Source: a virus
IMG/VR virus record: IMGVR_UViG_3300046501_000666
Span: 1-59,095 of that record
Reading direction: 5' to 3' (one strand)
DNA length: 59,095 bases
Shown: positions 40,107 through 46,927 of the stretch, piece after piece
Numbering within the stretch: position 1 is the first letter of the stretch
Layout of the letters: each line of letters starts with the position of its first letter
Notes under the pieces: generated by a model
What the model was told of the DNA's origin: nothing
What the model saw: the letters and a program-made list of their open reading frames with translations, nothing else
Databases searched by the model: none
Made by a program: the position numbers and the translations under genes

Positions 40107-40804
40107 TGGCCGAAAGTATTTATGAGGACGTCCAGAAGCTGGAAGTCGGCCTGTATGTCGAATTGTACGAAATGGATTTGACCCCGCTAGGTGGCGACGT
40201 GTATCTGTTCCACGGGTACCTGCAAGTCGGAAAAATTTACTGGCAGGGAAGGGAGTTCTCGCCTTGGCCGATCAAAATAGACGGCTTAGGCATGACCGGT
40301 GAGGGTCAGCAATCCAACCCGACCCTGACTGTGGGCAATGTCACTGGCTTCATTACGGCACTCTGCCAGACATATCAGGACTTGGTTGACGCGAAGATCC
40401 GGAGACATCGCACGCTCGGACGCTACATGGATGCAGCGAACTTCCCGGGCGGCAACCCAGAGGCTGACCCTGAGGAGCACTTCGCTTCCGACTCGTATGT
40501 CATCGACCAAAAACAGGCAGGGGACAGCGCAACAGTCGCCTTCGTCCTGAAATCTCCTCTGATAGCCACGGACCGGAAACTTCCCGGGCGGCAGATCATT
40601 GCCAACTGCTGCCAGTGGGCAACGATTGGCGGTTACCGCGGCGTCTACTGCGGCTGGACCGGTGCGCAGTATTTCACTGACAAGGATGTCGCTACAGATG
40701 ATCCGTCTAAGGACATGTGTTCGTTCACTTTGACCGGCTGCAAACGGCGATTTGGTGAAAACAATCAGCTGCGCTATGGATCCTTCCCAAGCGCCGGCAA
40801 CTAG
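40106..40804 (+). CDS. L: Tail-tip protein L with iron-sulphur cysteines
   Basis: 232 aa. (A start at 40103 is equally possible.) The C-terminal part has Cys169, Cys182, Cys205 and Cys212, placed as in lambda L, where the cysteines bind a 4Fe-4S cluster. It forms part of the tail tip between M and I/J. Length matches lambda L. Confidence 0.85.
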   Translation: MAESIYEDVQKLEVGLYVELYEMDLTPLGGDVYLFHGYLQVGKIYWQGREFSPWPIKIDGLGMTGEGQQSNPTLTVGNVTGFITALCQTYQDLVDAKIRRHRTLGRYMDAANFPGGNPEADPEEHFASDSYVIDQKQAGDSATVAFVLKSPLIATDRKLPGRQIIANCCQWATIGGYRGVYCGWTGAQYFTDKDVATDDPSKDMCSFTLTGCKRRFGENNQLRYGSFPSAGN

Positions 40805-40813
40805 GTGGCTGAC

Positions 40814-41578
40814 ATGAAACTGAACAAGAAAGTCATAAGCGACATCTATGCCCACGCAGATGCTGAGAATCCCCGCGAGTGCTGCGGTGTTGTCATTGCC
40901 GGGCCTGGTGCACGGCGCTACGTTCCGCTTGCCAATTCTGCAGCGAAGCCCGAGGAAGACTTTCGTATCAGCGCCGAAGCCTGGGCATCCGCCGAGGATC
41001 AGGGCCAGCCGGTTTGCATCGTCCATAGCCACCCAGGCCAATCCGCCAGACTTAGCGGCGCCGACCGGGTGTCACTAGAGGCCACCGAGCTTCCTTGGCT
41101 GATCGTTGAGGTTCGCGAGGGTGTGCCGGCTTCCCATCTGGTGCATCTGCCTACGGGCTACCAAGCACCGCTTATTGGTCGGCCATTCCATCACGGGGTA
41201 TTGGACTGCTACACGCTGGTCAGGGACTACTACAAGCGAGAGATGGGAATCGAACTGCTCGACTATGAGCGGCCTGACAATTGGTGGAACGAGGCCGAGC
41301 ATGACTTCTACATGGAGAAGCATGCAGAGAACGGATTTTCCGAGATAGACGCCTCAGAAATCCAGCAGGGCGACGTTGTCATCATGCAGGTGCGAGCCGA
41401 TAAGGCGAACCATGCAGGAATATATCTTGCCGACGGCAAGCTGAAGACTGAGTCCGATCACCACCCAGCGCCTGGTACCATCCTTCATCACTTGTACGGG
41501 CGGGACTCAAAGAGGGACTTGTTCGGCGGGTACTGGCGGGAAGCGACCCGCCTGATCCTCAGGCACAAAGATGCATAA
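40814..41578 (+). CDS. K: Tail-tip protein K: JAMM and NlpC/P60 domains
   Basis: 254 aa from the ATG at 40814, six bases after AGGTGG (GTG at 40805 less likely). JAMM motif H71-S-H73-P...S81-x-x-D84. NlpC/P60 domain with Cys132 in LDCYTLVRDYY and His in NHAGIYL. Lambda K is needed for tail-tip assembly and may digest peptidoglycan during entry. The tail operon is interrupted after this gene by an accessory block of 4.7 kb. Confidence 0.85.
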   Translation: MKLNKKVISDIYAHADAENPRECCGVVIAGPGARRYVPLANSAAKPEEDFRISAEAWASAEDQGQPVCIVHSHPGQSARLSGADRVSLEATELPWLIVEVREGVPASHLVHLPTGYQAPLIGRPFHHGVLDCYTLVRDYYKREMGIELLDYERPDNWWNEAEHDFYMEKHAENGFSEIDASEIQQGDVVIMQVRADKANHAGIYLADGKLKTESDHHPAPGTILHHLYGRDSKRDLFGGYWREATRLILRHKDA

Positions 41579-41634
41579 CCAACCACATGACGCGGCCAGC
41601 TGAAAATACCAGCACGGGGGAGCTAGCCGAGCAG

Positions 41635-42063
41635 CTATTCCTTCGCCAGCAGCTTCAGAAGCTTTTCATAGGCCCCTGGCATCTCTGCTTCAAGCTGGGC
41701 AAGCATGTCAGGGTTTTTGTCGTATTTCATCTTCAGGCCCATCGCGAACACCTTGTTGGCGGCGTCACCGAAGCTGAGGCCTTGTGATTCCGCGTAGTCG
41801 TCTATTGCCTTGGCATCGCTTGGCTTGAGCGTGAGCGTGACTTCGCGATTGAAGTCATCTACAGAGTCACCAGCCAAAAATTCAGGAGTTGTACCAAGAG
41901 CTTCTGCGAGCTTCATCAGGATAGCCAGGCGAGGCCGAGCCTTGCTGGCCTCATACCTAGATATCTGAGAAAAGGTTATGCCTATCGCGTCTGCCAGCTC
42001 TCTTTGAGTTAGCTGTTTTTCGGCTCGTGCTCTCGCCAGCCGCTTGCCAAACAATGGATCCAC
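41635..42063 (-). CDS. Second phage repressor: HTH fused to a ribbon-helix-helix-like segment
   Basis: 142 aa. Residues 8-62 form an XRE helix-turn-helix (LTQRELADAIGITFSQISRY). Residues about 73-116 (VTLTLKPSDAKAIDDYAESQ, then a helix) look like an Arc-type ribbon-helix-helix. There is no S24 cleavage domain, so it is not a LexA-type repressor. It diverges from the Arc-like gene at 42196, with palindromic sites between. It probably silences the antirepressor cassette. The start at 42063 has AGCTTCCAGTGG before it, a modest site. Confidence 0.7.
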   Translation of the reverse strand: MDPLFGKRLARARAEKQLTQRELADAIGITFSQISRYEASKARPRLAILMKLAEALGTTPEFLAGDSVDDFNREVTLTLKPSDAKAIDDYAESQGLSFGDAANKVFAMGLKMKYDKNPDMLAQLEAEMPGAYEKLLKLLAKE

Positions 42064-42195
42064 TGGAAGCTCCGTTTTAATACCCTATAAGGCATAAAAG
42101 TACACGCATAGCCGCTTACATGCAAAATAAGCAACAAATTGCTTTACAAAAGCAACAAAGCGCATTAAGGTACGCAAAACACGGAGAGACGCAAC
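42064..42195. promoter_or_regulatory. Divergent control region of the second immunity cassette
   Basis: AT-rich. AAGCAA-CAAA-TTGCTT (42129-42144) is a perfect inverted repeat, and AAAGCAACAAA recurs at 42149-42159. These are likely operators for the repressor at 41635 and/or the Arc-like protein. TATAAGGCAT near 42087 may be a leftward or rightward -10 region. Confidence 0.55.
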
Positions 42196-42363
42196 ATGGC
42201 ATGCGAAGAAAGCAAAGTGGTGGGTGTGAGGATGCAGGTTTCTGTGCAGGCGCAGCTGGCTAAACGCGCGAAGAGTAACGACCGAAGCCTTTGCGGCGAA
42301 ATTCTTCACCGTCTCAAGAAGTCACTTGAGCAGGACTTGGAAAATGAAAAGCAACAGGCATAA
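42196..42363 (+). CDS. Arc-like ribbon-helix-helix repressor (55 aa)
   Basis: ATG at 42196 after ACGGAGAGACGCAAC. VVGVRMQVSVQAQLAKRAKS followed by NDRSLCGEILHRLKKSLEQ is the Arc/Mnt strand-helix-helix pattern, and length matches Arc of P22 (53 aa). It is the first gene of the rightward cassette leading to the antirepressor, the same order as arc-ant in P22. A terminator follows immediately. Confidence 0.7.
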   Translation: MACEESKVVGVRMQVSVQAQLAKRAKSNDRSLCGEILHRLKKSLEQDLENEKQQA

Positions 42364-42365
42364 AA

Positions 42366-42395
42366 AAACCCCAAGCGTTCGAGCGCAAGGGGTTT
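42366..42395 (+). terminator. Hairpin after the Arc-like gene
   Basis: AAACCCC-AA-GCG-TTCGAG-CGC-AA-GGGGTTT (42366-42395). It lies between the Arc-like gene and the antirepressor and could limit antirepressor expression. Confidence 0.6.
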
Positions 42396-42430
42396 CTGGT
42401 AACGAATCCAACTATCAGGAAAGAAACGTC

Positions 42431-43390
42431 ATGGCGAATAATAGCACAGCTGTAACCGTGGACAACCTACCAGCCATAAGTCACGCAGGCCGGCCAGTCG
42501 TAACGACCGCCTTACTGGCAAAGCTGTATGGCTCTGAAGCAGCTCACCTGATCAAGAATTTCCAGCGTAATACAGATCGATTCGTCGCTGGTAAGCACTT
42601 TCACAAGCTGGAAGGTGCAGATCTAAAGGATCTAAAGAACAGCATGTCTAAAAGACATGCTGTTGATGGAACCCCTGAAATCATTGGCTCTAAAGCCAAG
42701 AGCGTGATTCTCTGGACCGAGCGCGGCGCAGCTCGTCATGCAAAAATGCTTGATACTGATGAGGCGTGGGAAGTCTTCGAGAAACTTGAAGACAGCTATT
42801 TCGGCAAAGCCCCAGCTCTTGCAATTGAGCACAAGTCAGAGCTGCTATCCCCAGCACACCAGCGACACATTCAAAACCGGGTTGCCGAGCTGGCCGGCAT
42901 GGACCGCAAAAAATACCCGGCAGTTTGGCGCGGGATCAAAGACCACTTTCAGGTGGGGACCTACAAAGACATCCCGGACAGCCAGTACCCAGCTGTTTGC
43001 GCATTCATGTTGTGCAAGCCGCTCGAGGGTGAAATTCCTACAGCAAGAGTGATCGAGGAGGCAGCGCCGTCGGCCCTTGAGTTGTGGGATTTCAACTCCC
43101 CAATCAGCGCTTTGGCAGCCCGCCGCGACGACATGATGACAATGCGCAACAGCGAGAGGGCGTGGCTGGATGTGTCGCTTCACGACCTGCGTGACATTCG
43201 CGGCGAGGGCACGCCGCTTGAGACGCTTCTTTGGTCACTGGATAAGGCGGGCTTTGATATCGGCGGCGCGTGGTGGGAATTGCGCACGTACCGAAACAAG
43301 CTGCAGGAATTTACAAGCACCGTTCGAGGGCTGAACCGGCTTGTTGAAGATCCTAAGCGCTACGCCGTAAATCCAGCGGGAGGCATTTGA
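42431..43390 (+). CDS. Phage antirepressor, ORF6N-like
   Basis: 319 aa from the ATG at 42431 after CAGGAAAGAAACGTC. An earlier in-frame start at 42326 would read through the terminator and the Arc-like gene's end, so it is rejected. Residues 10-115 (HAGRPVVTTALLAKLYGSEA; FQRNTDRFVAGKHFHKLEG; RGAARHAKMLDTDEAWEVFE) fit the ORF6N regulatory domain. The rest (HIQNRVAELAGMDRKKYPAV...) fits the ORF6C type. It probably inactivates a repressor to favour lysis. Confidence 0.7.
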   Translation: MANNSTAVTVDNLPAISHAGRPVVTTALLAKLYGSEAAHLIKNFQRNTDRFVAGKHFHKLEGADLKDLKNSMSKRHAVDGTPEIIGSKAKSVILWTERGAARHAKMLDTDEAWEVFEKLEDSYFGKAPALAIEHKSELLSPAHQRHIQNRVAELAGMDRKKYPAVWRGIKDHFQVGTYKDIPDSQYPAVCAFMLCKPLEGEIPTARVIEEAAPSALELWDFNSPISALAARRDDMMTMRNSERAWLDVSLHDLRDIRGEGTPLETLLWSLDKAGFDIGGAWWELRTYRNKLQEFTSTVRGLNRLVEDPKRYAVNPAGGI

Positions 43391-43391
43391 C

Positions 43392-43961
43392 ATGGACCTC
43401 CTGACGCTCCGGATTAGCGGCACCTCGCCACTGATGATGCACAGCGATCGACTGGCAAATCCGTTGTTGCCTGAAACCAAGGCTCACAAAGAGCTGACCG
43501 GCAAACGGAAAAAGACGGACGACGACCATTTGGCGATTGCTCGGTCTGAGTTCATCGCGGGCGCGTACTTTGACGAGAAGCTGGGCTTCTATATACCTGG
43601 CCAAAATTTCGACGCAACATTCTGGTCCGGCGCCAAGCTTCAGAAAATGGGCGTCCACTGGAAACGTGGCGCGATGGTGATGACGGACAAGGTAAAACTG
43701 GAGTTCAGCGGGCCTAACACGCCAGCTAAACTCTGGGAGGATACACGGTTCGTTGACTGCCGAGGCGTCAAGGTCGGACAGGCCAAAATCATGCGCTACC
43801 GTCCGATTTTCTTGGACTGGGCGGTGACGCTGGAGGTCGTCGTGAATCCTGACGTTTTGGATGTGGCGGAGGCTAAGAAAGCCATATCAGATGCAGGCAA
43901 ACTGATCGGTGTCTGTGAGTACCGTCCGCGCTTCGGGCGTTTCGAGGTGGCTTATGAGTAA
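43392..43961 (+). CDS. Conserved phage protein of unknown function (189 aa)
   Basis: Starts one base after the antirepressor stop. LTLRISGTSPLMMHSDRLAN, then KELTGKRKKTDDDHLAIARS and ends with GVCEYRPRFGRFEVAYE. I recognise it as a conserved type in phages, without known role. The N-terminal strand with SPLMMH and the C-terminal Gly-rich/FGRF end recall RAMP/ferredoxin-like RNA-binding folds, a weak hint only. It is part of the second immunity cassette by operon structure. Confidence 0.6.
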   Translation: MDLLTLRISGTSPLMMHSDRLANPLLPETKAHKELTGKRKKTDDDHLAIARSEFIAGAYFDEKLGFYIPGQNFDATFWSGAKLQKMGVHWKRGAMVMTDKVKLEFSGPNTPAKLWEDTRFVDCRGVKVGQAKIMRYRPIFLDWAVTLEVVVNPDVLDVAEAKKAISDAGKLIGVCEYRPRFGRFEVAYE

Positions 43962-44412
43962 TCTCGCGCGGCATCCGCTGTGGCGCCAGGCGGTCCAGGA
44001 CTTTATCGCCGAGTTTCAGTACGGCGATATCGTCGGCCACGAATGGCTGGAGATTCGGTTCGGAATGCCCGGGCTTTCGGAGGATCAGCAACTGACTGCC
44101 GATCAGTTCCGGGAGCGTCAATTTGAATGGCTGGCAAATGTCGAGGCCTTCAAGAACGAACTGCTGCGTGACCACCAGATTTGCTTGCAGTCGATTCGAG
44201 GCAAGGGATACCGCTGGGTTCCGCCAAACGAACAGACTGAGTTAGCCGTTGCGGACTTCCATCGGGGAGCCAAGAAGATGTTCAGCTCCGTCGGGCAAAA
44301 GCTACGCCATTTGCGCACCGCCGAGCTGTCAGATGGTGAGCGCCGGGCTAACGTTGACGCCGCCGCGAAGATTTCTCAGCTTCAAGGCATGACCCGAAAG
44401 GCGTTGAACTGA
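43954..44412 (+). CDS. Hypothetical protein, last gene of the cassette (152 aa)
   Basis: ATG at 43954 overlaps the preceding stop by eight bases. MSNLARHPLWRQAVQDFIAE, LRDHQICLQSIRGKGYRWVP, and a C-terminal helical part. IRGKGYRWV resembles the wing of a winged helix, so DNA binding is possible. It is followed by a hairpin (44422-44444) without U-run. Confidence 0.55.
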   Translation: MSNLARHPLWRQAVQDFIAEFQYGDIVGHEWLEIRFGMPGLSEDQQLTADQFRERQFEWLANVEAFKNELLRDHQICLQSIRGKGYRWVPPNEQTELAVADFHRGAKKMFSSVGQKLRHLRTAELSDGERRANVDAAAKISQLQGMTRKALN

Positions 44413-44444
44413 TGCAGCGTCATGCCCTTTCGATGAGAGGGCAT

Positions 44445-44653
44445 TGCAGTGCGAAAGCATTATTGCTCGGTACGCTTCGCTACGGTGCGGTGGGGCAAGG
44501 CTTGATAAGGCGTGTCATGGGCTGAAAACAGCGTTCAGCCACTTCTCGCGAGGTGGTTGAGCGGTGTGAAAGCACTGTATGGCGTGCCGAGGTAAGGTTG
44601 GGCGAGGTCTGGCTAGTCCAGGTATGGTTGGGTATGGGCCGTAAACGGCATTG
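44445..44653 (+). other. Non-coding G-rich low-complexity stretch
   Basis: No gene is seen. Many short GGT/GGC units appear, densest at 44585-44640 (GAGGTAAGGTTGGGCGAGG, then CCAGGTATGGTTGGGTATGG). It ends in a strong terminator at 44654, so it may be the body of a small RNA or an untranslated tail of the cassette transcript. Confidence 0.4.
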
Positions 44654-44681
44654 AAAGGCACCTTCAGGTGCCTTTTCTTTT
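44654..44681 (+). terminator. Rho-independent terminator
   Basis: AAAGGCACC-TTCA-GGTGCCTTT (44654-44675), followed by TCTTTT. Confidence 0.8.
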
Positions 44682-45018
44682 AGCTGTGAGCATTGCAAGC
44701 AATAAACGGCTGTTTCACCCGCCGCTTTCGCCGCCGAATTCGGGTTTTGAATCGTGCGCGTCACAATTCGAAAATATTTATTTCGTGGCGCGGATTCGGT
44801 TAACCATTGGTTTTACTGGGTTTGTTCGCTTTTGGTTTAGCAAAACTCTAACCACAACCGGTTGTGGGTATTGTATAGGGATAGTCGCGCACACATAATT
44901 ACTATGTCACCGGCGTCATCTGGTGAAGGAATGGGTGCAATTGCAGCCCATCCAATCGTTCAGGCGGAGGCAACACAAGCTGTCTGGCGCGCACCAATAG
45001 ACCTAAAGGATTCAGCAT
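44682..45018 (+). promoter_or_regulatory. Control region of the acetyltransferase pair, with 16-bp palindrome
   Basis: AT-rich stretch without a convincing gene. It contains a perfect palindrome CCACAACCGGTTGTGG (44852-44867) followed by TATAGGG (44874-44880), a plausible -10 region. This looks like an operator over a promoter. AAAGGA at 45005-45010 serves the gene at 45019. Confidence 0.5.
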
Positions 45019-45186
45019 ATGTCGGCCAAGCCAAGCATTCAGTCTACCGCACCGCTAAGTCGCGAAGAAAGCCGCGAACTGGTTCGCGCAGTCACGTCTG
45101 TTAGCCTTTCCGAATCGCGCCGCGAGACCCTTTCCGGTTATGCCCAGGCCGCTCAAACGGCCTTTGCAAAGCGCACAGTTCGATAA
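45019..45186 (+). CDS. Small basic protein before the acetyltransferase (55 aa)
   Basis: ATG at 45019 after AAAGGATTCAGCAT. MSAKPSIQSTAPLSREESRE..., a single helical region ending AFAKRTVR. It lies six bases before the acetyltransferase, so they form an operon. Such a small partner could be an antitoxin, though it is shorter than the DUF1778 antitoxins of TacT toxins and lacks a clear ribbon-helix-helix. No family is recognised. Confidence 0.55.
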   Translation: MSAKPSIQSTAPLSREESRELVRAVTSVSLSESRRETLSGYAQAAQTAFAKRTVR

Positions 45187-45192
45187 AGGTCT

Positions 45193-45741
45193 GTGCTAGA
45201 CGACTATAGCCTGGCGTATGTGGGCGAGGTTGATCAGGCTGTTCTCGATCAATTCACCTGCGGCGACGAAGACCTTGACGAATTCCTCAAAAGCGAAGCG
45301 AAAAGCTATGCCGATGCTGGAATTACGTCGACCACGGTTATCTTCCTGAATGGCGACCCAATCCCTATAGGCTTCTTTAGTCTGTCTTCAGACAGCATTA
45401 ATTTGTCTTCCATGGAAGAGTTCGAGCTTGGAATTACCTTTCAGCTGCCGATCCCGTTCTTCCCAGCAGTCAAAATCACTAAATTAGCCGTTCGAGCTGG
45501 CGAGCAATCCAAAGGTATCGGCGAGCAGATGGTTAAGCTGATTCAGGGTATCGCTTATAGCAGTCCAGTGTCAGCGAGGCTTCTTACTGTCAATGCAGTA
45601 AATAGGCCTCGAGCAATCGCTTTCTACGAGCGGTGTAATTTCATTCGAAGCCATCGGAACGACGTTCAGCGACAAGGTCGGCGGCCGGCAAATGAGCCGG
45701 AAACAATTCTTTTCTACAAAGACCTCTATACCGACGATTGA
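45193..45741 (+). CDS. GNAT-family N-acetyltransferase
   Basis: 182 aa from a GTG. Acetyl-CoA-binding motif A at about 97-112 (KLAVRAGEQSKGIGEQMV, with Q105-x-x-G108-x-G110). Further features are NAVNRPRAIAFYERCNF near the C-terminus (motif B). Candidates for the role: tRNA-acetylating toxin, or an enzyme modifying a host protein or defence factor. It is an accessory gene inside the tail operon with its own promoter and terminator. Confidence 0.75.
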   Translation: MLDDYSLAYVGEVDQAVLDQFTCGDEDLDEFLKSEAKSYADAGITSTTVIFLNGDPIPIGFFSLSSDSINLSSMEEFELGITFQLPIPFFPAVKITKLAVRAGEQSKGIGEQMVKLIQGIAYSSPVSARLLTVNAVNRPRAIAFYERCNFIRSHRNDVQRQGRRPANEPETILFYKDLYTDD

Positions 45742-45760
45742 ATTAATGCGCCGTCACAAA

Positions 45761-45786
45761 AACCCAGCCCTCGAGCTGGGTTTTTT
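45761..45786 (+). terminator. Rho-independent terminator
   Basis: AACCCAGC (45761-45768) pairs with GCTGGGTT (45775-45782), loop CCTCGA, then TTTT. Confidence 0.8.
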
Positions 45787-45861
45787 GCATCTTGCGCCGC
45801 GGTTTTTGGCGCCTCCTCCGGATGGTGGTAGATTGCTCTCATCGAAAAATGAGGGAACATC

Positions 45862-46203
45862 ATGCGAATTTTGATTGGGGCGCTGGCTGTGGCGCTGCTG
45901 GCCGGGTGTGCGAGCTCTATGGAAGAGCGGCGGGCGGATAAACCAAGGGAAAGGCTCTCTTCGTCCAAAACTGTTGATGCGGTGTCGCGATGCATCCTAT
46001 TCAGTTGGCAGAGCTATACCTGGTACGGCAGTCCGCTGAATGTGGTATTGCAGCCTAATCAATACGGCGGGAATACCGTCACGGCTGGGCAAACTGATTT
46101 CTTTTCCGACGTAATCCCGAAAGGCAGCAAGACGCAGATCGACTACTACGGGTCTGGGGCAATTGGCAGAGAACTGGCTCCGCTGGTCAAAGCCTGTATC
46201 TGA
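45862..46203 (+). CDS. Small lipoprotein, possible exclusion or cor-like factor
   Basis: 113 aa, ATG after GAGGGAACATC. Signal peptide with lipobox (ILIGALAVALLAGC, Cys17 as the lipidated residue). The mature part contains a Tyr/Trp-rich segment (FSWQSYTWYGSPLNVVLQ). It lies between accessory genes and tail gene I. Phage lipoproteins here often block receptors for superinfecting phages, but no homology shows this. Confidence 0.65.
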   Translation: MRILIGALAVALLAGCASSMEERRADKPRERLSSSKTVDAVSRCILFSWQSYTWYGSPLNVVLQPNQYGGNTVTAGQTDFFSDVIPKGSKTQIDYYGSGAIGRELAPLVKACI

Positions 46204-46224
46204 CAGGCATTAGATTTCATAACT

Positions 46225-46247
46225 ACCGCCTTCGGGCGGTTTTTTTT
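46225..46247 (+). terminator. Rho-independent terminator before gene I
   Basis: ACCGCC-TTCG-GGCGGT (46225-46240) then a run of Ts. The following TTCGCCTGGAGAAAA contains the ribosome site of gene I and recurs before the endolysin. Confidence 0.75.
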
Positions 46248-46261
46248 CGCCTGGAGAAAAC

Positions 46262-46918
46262 ATGTCTACCAAATCCGCAATGCTTTCACCCGGAGAGCGC
46301 TACAGAGAAATACGTCTCGACGGCGCGTTAGGAAAGCGATTCGGCAAGAGTCATCGACTTGTTGTCGACTCTGCCAGGGAGGCTTGCCGAGCGCTGGGCG
46401 TACTGCACAAGGGCTTCAACCAATACATGGCAGAGGCCGGTGATCGAGGGATTGTGTTTGCCGTGTTCTACGGCAAGAGAAACATCGGCAAGGATGAGCT
46501 TGGCGACCCGCCAAGTCATAACGTGATCCGAATCACTCCCGTCGTGACAGGCAGCAAAAACAGCGGTGGCCTGCAGACCATTATCGGTGTGGCACTGGTG
46601 GTTGCTGCAAGTTACTTTTCTGGCGGGCTTGCTGCGGGCGGTGCCGGTGGCGCTGGGCTGTTTGGAGCTTCCAGTGCCGCCTGGACAGTAGCCGGAACAA
46701 TCGGCCTCTCACTTGCAGTTGGCGGCGTAGCCCAAATGGTAGCCGGCACCCAGGCAGGCTTGAGCAGCTCTGAGTCAGCCGACAACCGACCCAGCTACAA
46801 CTTCTCCGGCATCAAAAACACCATGACCCAAGGCGGACCGGTTCCTCTCTGTTACGGCGAGATGATCGTTGGTTCTGCTTGCGCTTCCCTCGGCATCGTT
46901 GCTGAAGACCAGCAATAA
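46262..46918 (+). CDS. I: Tail-tip protein I
   Basis: 218 aa. An N-terminal beta-grasp part (IRLDGALGKRFGKSHRLVVD), then a Gly/Ala-rich membrane-like segment (about 100-165: IIGVALVVAASYFSGGLAAG...), and PVPLCYGEMIVGSACASLGI, the signature of lambda I. It joins K and J at the tail tip. Confidence 0.85.
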   Translation: MSTKSAMLSPGERYREIRLDGALGKRFGKSHRLVVDSAREACRALGVLHKGFNQYMAEAGDRGIVFAVFYGKRNIGKDELGDPPSHNVIRITPVVTGSKNSGGLQTIIGVALVVAASYFSGGLAAGGAGGAGLFGASSAAWTVAGTIGLSLAVGGVAQMVAGTQAGLSSSESADNRPSYNFSGIKNTMTQGGPVPLCYGEMIVGSACASLGIVAEDQQ

Positions 46919-46927
46919 GGAAAACAC

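Noticed and set aside
42326-42430. N-terminal extension of the antirepressor
   Set aside because: It would pass through the end of the Arc-like gene and a terminator and has no ribosome site; the ATG at 42431 is better.
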